From positions 14,949,821 to 15,013,820 of the forward strand of contig NC_079312.1 of assembly GCF_029931775.1 (NCBI RefSeq): a stretch of DNA of 64,000 nt, written 5' to 3'. Within the stretch, counting starts at the first letter, position 1. Every line of letters starts with the position of its first letter. The stretch comes from Euleptes europaea (Eukaryota > Chordata > Lepidosauria > Squamata > Sphaerodactylidae). Under the pieces are notes generated by a model. That model did no database searches. It saw only the letters and a list, made by a program, of their open reading frames with translations, and was not told the origin of the DNA. The position numbers and the translations under genes are program-made. Below, piece after piece: positions 61,870 through 64,000 of the stretch.

Positions 61870-64000
61870 GTTAGATGTGGTGCTATAGCAGTTGTTCGTC
61901 TTCGGTCTTCTGTGCAGTCCCACATTGGGACTGCGCACGCGCAGGCCAGCCATCGGAAGATTCTCATAGCTTCTAGATACACGATAGGGGGCGCCGACCG
62001 TTCCGCGCATGCGCGCGCTTTCCCGCCCAAGCGACGCAACGTCGGAGGTCGGCGCCCCCTATCCCTCAGTTCTTTCTTTGCCGCCTGTAAAGAAGGTTCT
62101 TCACAGCTTCGCTCTTCATAACTGCTTTGTAGTATCGTGAGTTTTTCGACTTTATTTGACTTCTTACCGCGGCTGCGGTAATGGCGCAAACCGCCCTGTT
62201 TAAGAGATGCTCGCAATGCAACTCTAAAATGTCAAAAACTGATGATCACACCCTGTGTGTCCTATGTCTGGGGGAAGGGCACAAGGTGGGTGCCTGCAAG
62301 ATTTGTGTGCAGTTCACGCCAACGGCTCGCTCTAATAGGGCCGCACGCCTGCAGGCTGCATTGTATAAAAAAGCCCTTACCTGCTCTGATTTGCCGGCTA
62401 CGTCTCAATCGGCCGCGCGAGAGCACACCGCCAGAGCCGAGTCGGTCGGTTCCGTCCGCTCGGTTCCGACCTCGGGTTCGAAGAGAAAGTCGTCTCGGTC
62501 CCCTGAAACTAAGCAGAGGAGATCGGCTTCGGAACCGACGCATAAGAAGACTTCGTCGGAACCGATACATAAGAAGGCGAAGGCTAAGACCAAACACTTG
62601 GAAGGTCATAGCGTGGAGAGACGCGAGCCCAAGATTTCCCAACCCTCGGCACCGAAGTCCTCGGTTTCGACCGCGGCTGCGTCGGTTTTGATGGAGGGAC
62701 TTTCTACACCCCCTCCTCCTCGGACGCCTTCGCCCATTGTGGGGCTCGATTCCGAGTCGGAACTGGACCTCCCTGACCTCTCTATTGGAGACGCCCTGCA
62801 GATTGAAGGGTCTGATCTCCTGGCTCCGACCCAAGTAGCATCGACCTCGGTTCCGGGTCCTTCGATTCCGACTCCACAGCCTCAACCTCCACAACCCTGG
62901 TGGCCTCCGCAATGGCCGTCTCAACACCCCCAGTGGCCTGCTGCAGTATCACAGCAACAGTGGCCGGCTTATGGAGTGTACCCGCAGTGGTTCCCTCCTC
63001 AATTCCCAGCGGTTCCATGGCCTCCAGCACCGACCCAGGCCCCAGCTCAGCCCTCTGCTCCTCGTAGAGAGCCACAATTTTCAAATCAAGACAGTGACAC
63101 CGACTCAGAACAAGGGTCTAGGTCGTATTACTCGGAGTTAGGCTCTGATACCTATTCCAGTCATTCCCCACTTGATGATATGGTGGGCGAGGCATCTACA
63201 TCCTCACCCACAGATGATACCCGGTCATTCTCTGACCAGATGCTGAGAATGGCTAATGCGCTGGAAATCACCATTCGCCCTTCCATCCCCAAACCGAAAG
63301 AGAAGATCCTCTCGGCATTGTACTCGGAATCGCCTACAACGATTGCTTTCCCGATACTCTCGGACTTCATGGATATGGCGAAAAAGGTTTGGGAAAAGCC
63401 ATCCTCCATTCCCTGCACAGCCCGCAAGGTGGAGAACCTATACAGAGTTCAACCTGAGAACTGTGAATTTTTATTTTCTCACCCTGCACCTTCCTCGCTG
63501 ATTACAGCGGAGGTGCAGTCCAAACACCGTCAGGGAGGGCAATCATCACCTGTCGACAAAGATAGTCGTAAGATTGATGCTCTCAGCAGAAAGGCTTACT
63601 CTGCCGATGCCTTAATTTTTCGGATCAGCAACTACCAAGCGGTGATGGCTGCGTACCAACTTTTTCTGTGGAACAGAATGTGTACCTTCATTGATCACTT
63701 ACCTGAAGAGGAGAGATCTTTGGCGAGGATAGTAGCGTCTGAGGGGTCCAAACTTGCCAAACACCAGATGAATGCTGGGAGACACACGGCAGATTGCTCG
63801 GCAAGGAGTATGGCAGCATCTATTTCCCTTCGACGTTTCTCTTGGCTACGCTCCACTAATTTAGCTCCTGAAACGAGGAATAGAATTGAGGACTTACCAT
63901 TTGATGGTTTGACTCTCTTCTCCACGGCCACTGATGAGACCTTGGAAAATCTCAAGAAGCAAAAACAAACGGCAAGGTACATGGGTGTAACTGCTCCTCC
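61870..64000 (+). mobile_element. DIRS-type retrotransposon, left part
   Basis: The left terminal region (from about 61870, edge uncertain) is GC-rich and has a perfect 17-bp inverted repeat, GATAGGGGGCGCCGACC (61983-61999) and its complement (62047-62063). A first open frame starts at ATG 62181 and is open to the window edge (at least 606 codons). It has a Cys/His-rich start (CSQCNSK, CVLCLGEGH, CKIC), a Ser/Arg-rich stretch, a Trp/Pro/Gln-rich stretch (about 62880-63040) and a C-terminal part (KIDALSRKAYSADAL, ISNYQAVMAAYQLFLW) like the LAP2-alpha-like ORF1 of vertebrate DIRS elements. The reverse transcriptase and tyrosine recombinase genes would lie past the edge. It looks whole as far as visible, with no breaks seen, so young. 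Confidence 0.82.

Noticed and set aside
62262-62927. A 221-codon minus-strand open frame, Arg-rich
   Set aside because: It is the antisense shadow of the GC-rich, Ser/Arg-coding DIRS frame on plus. It has no domain.

Overview
The window reads as squamate reptile nuclear DNA, possibly gecko-like. The evidence is the repeat mix: 5S-rRNA-derived Sauria-type SINEs, BovB/RTE, CR1 and L2 LINE ends, tRNA-Ala-derived SINEs, MIR-like SINEs, Penelope-type units, many short hAT elements with 8-bp target-site duplications (TSDs), an L1 tail and a young DIRS element. Host introns are GT-AG. No organism name can be proved from sequence alone, and all family names are by recognition, without a database search.

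The host genes form a SCAN/KRAB zinc-finger cluster on the minus strand. Gene 1 (exons 39242-39981, 37205-37331, 33305-34224) looks intact: a SCAN domain, a 42-codon acidic spacer exon and seven C2H2 fingers. Gene 2 (exons 26825-27015, 25428-25628, 22429-22555, about 20424-21151) has a SCAN domain cut in two, a textbook 127-nt KRAB-A exon and a decaying finger exon with a frameshift. About 0.9 kb beyond gene 2 lies a 990-codon hAT/ZBED-like frame (16594-19563). It opens at a splice acceptor rather than an ATG, in phase with the SCAN donors. A second, truncated ZBED copy lies at 7448-9984.

The left half is an old tandem duplication. Unit A (about 5.64-15.45 kb) and unit B (about 15.48-31.3 kb) share the ZBED exon, its 3' flank and a CpG-rich upstream block (13.39-13.98 kb and 28.74-29.6 kb) that looks like the promoter of the minus-strand genes. 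Unit A has lost the SCAN, KRAB and finger exons. Elements present in only one unit are younger than the duplication.

From 40 kb to 61.8 kb I recognise no convincing host exon; it is nested repeats, several with clean target-site duplications (for example BovB, then a Penelope-type pair, then L1 at 42.9-43.75 kb). From about 61.87 kb to the right edge lies the left part of a DIRS-type retrotransposon with an open first frame.

Most notable: (1) the Penelope-type units carry a hammerhead-ribozyme-like fold with apparent covariation between subfamilies; (2) ZBED may be a spliced terminal exon of a SCAN gene; (3) an abundant short hAT family is defined here by TAGGGTTGCCA ends and 8-bp target-site duplications.
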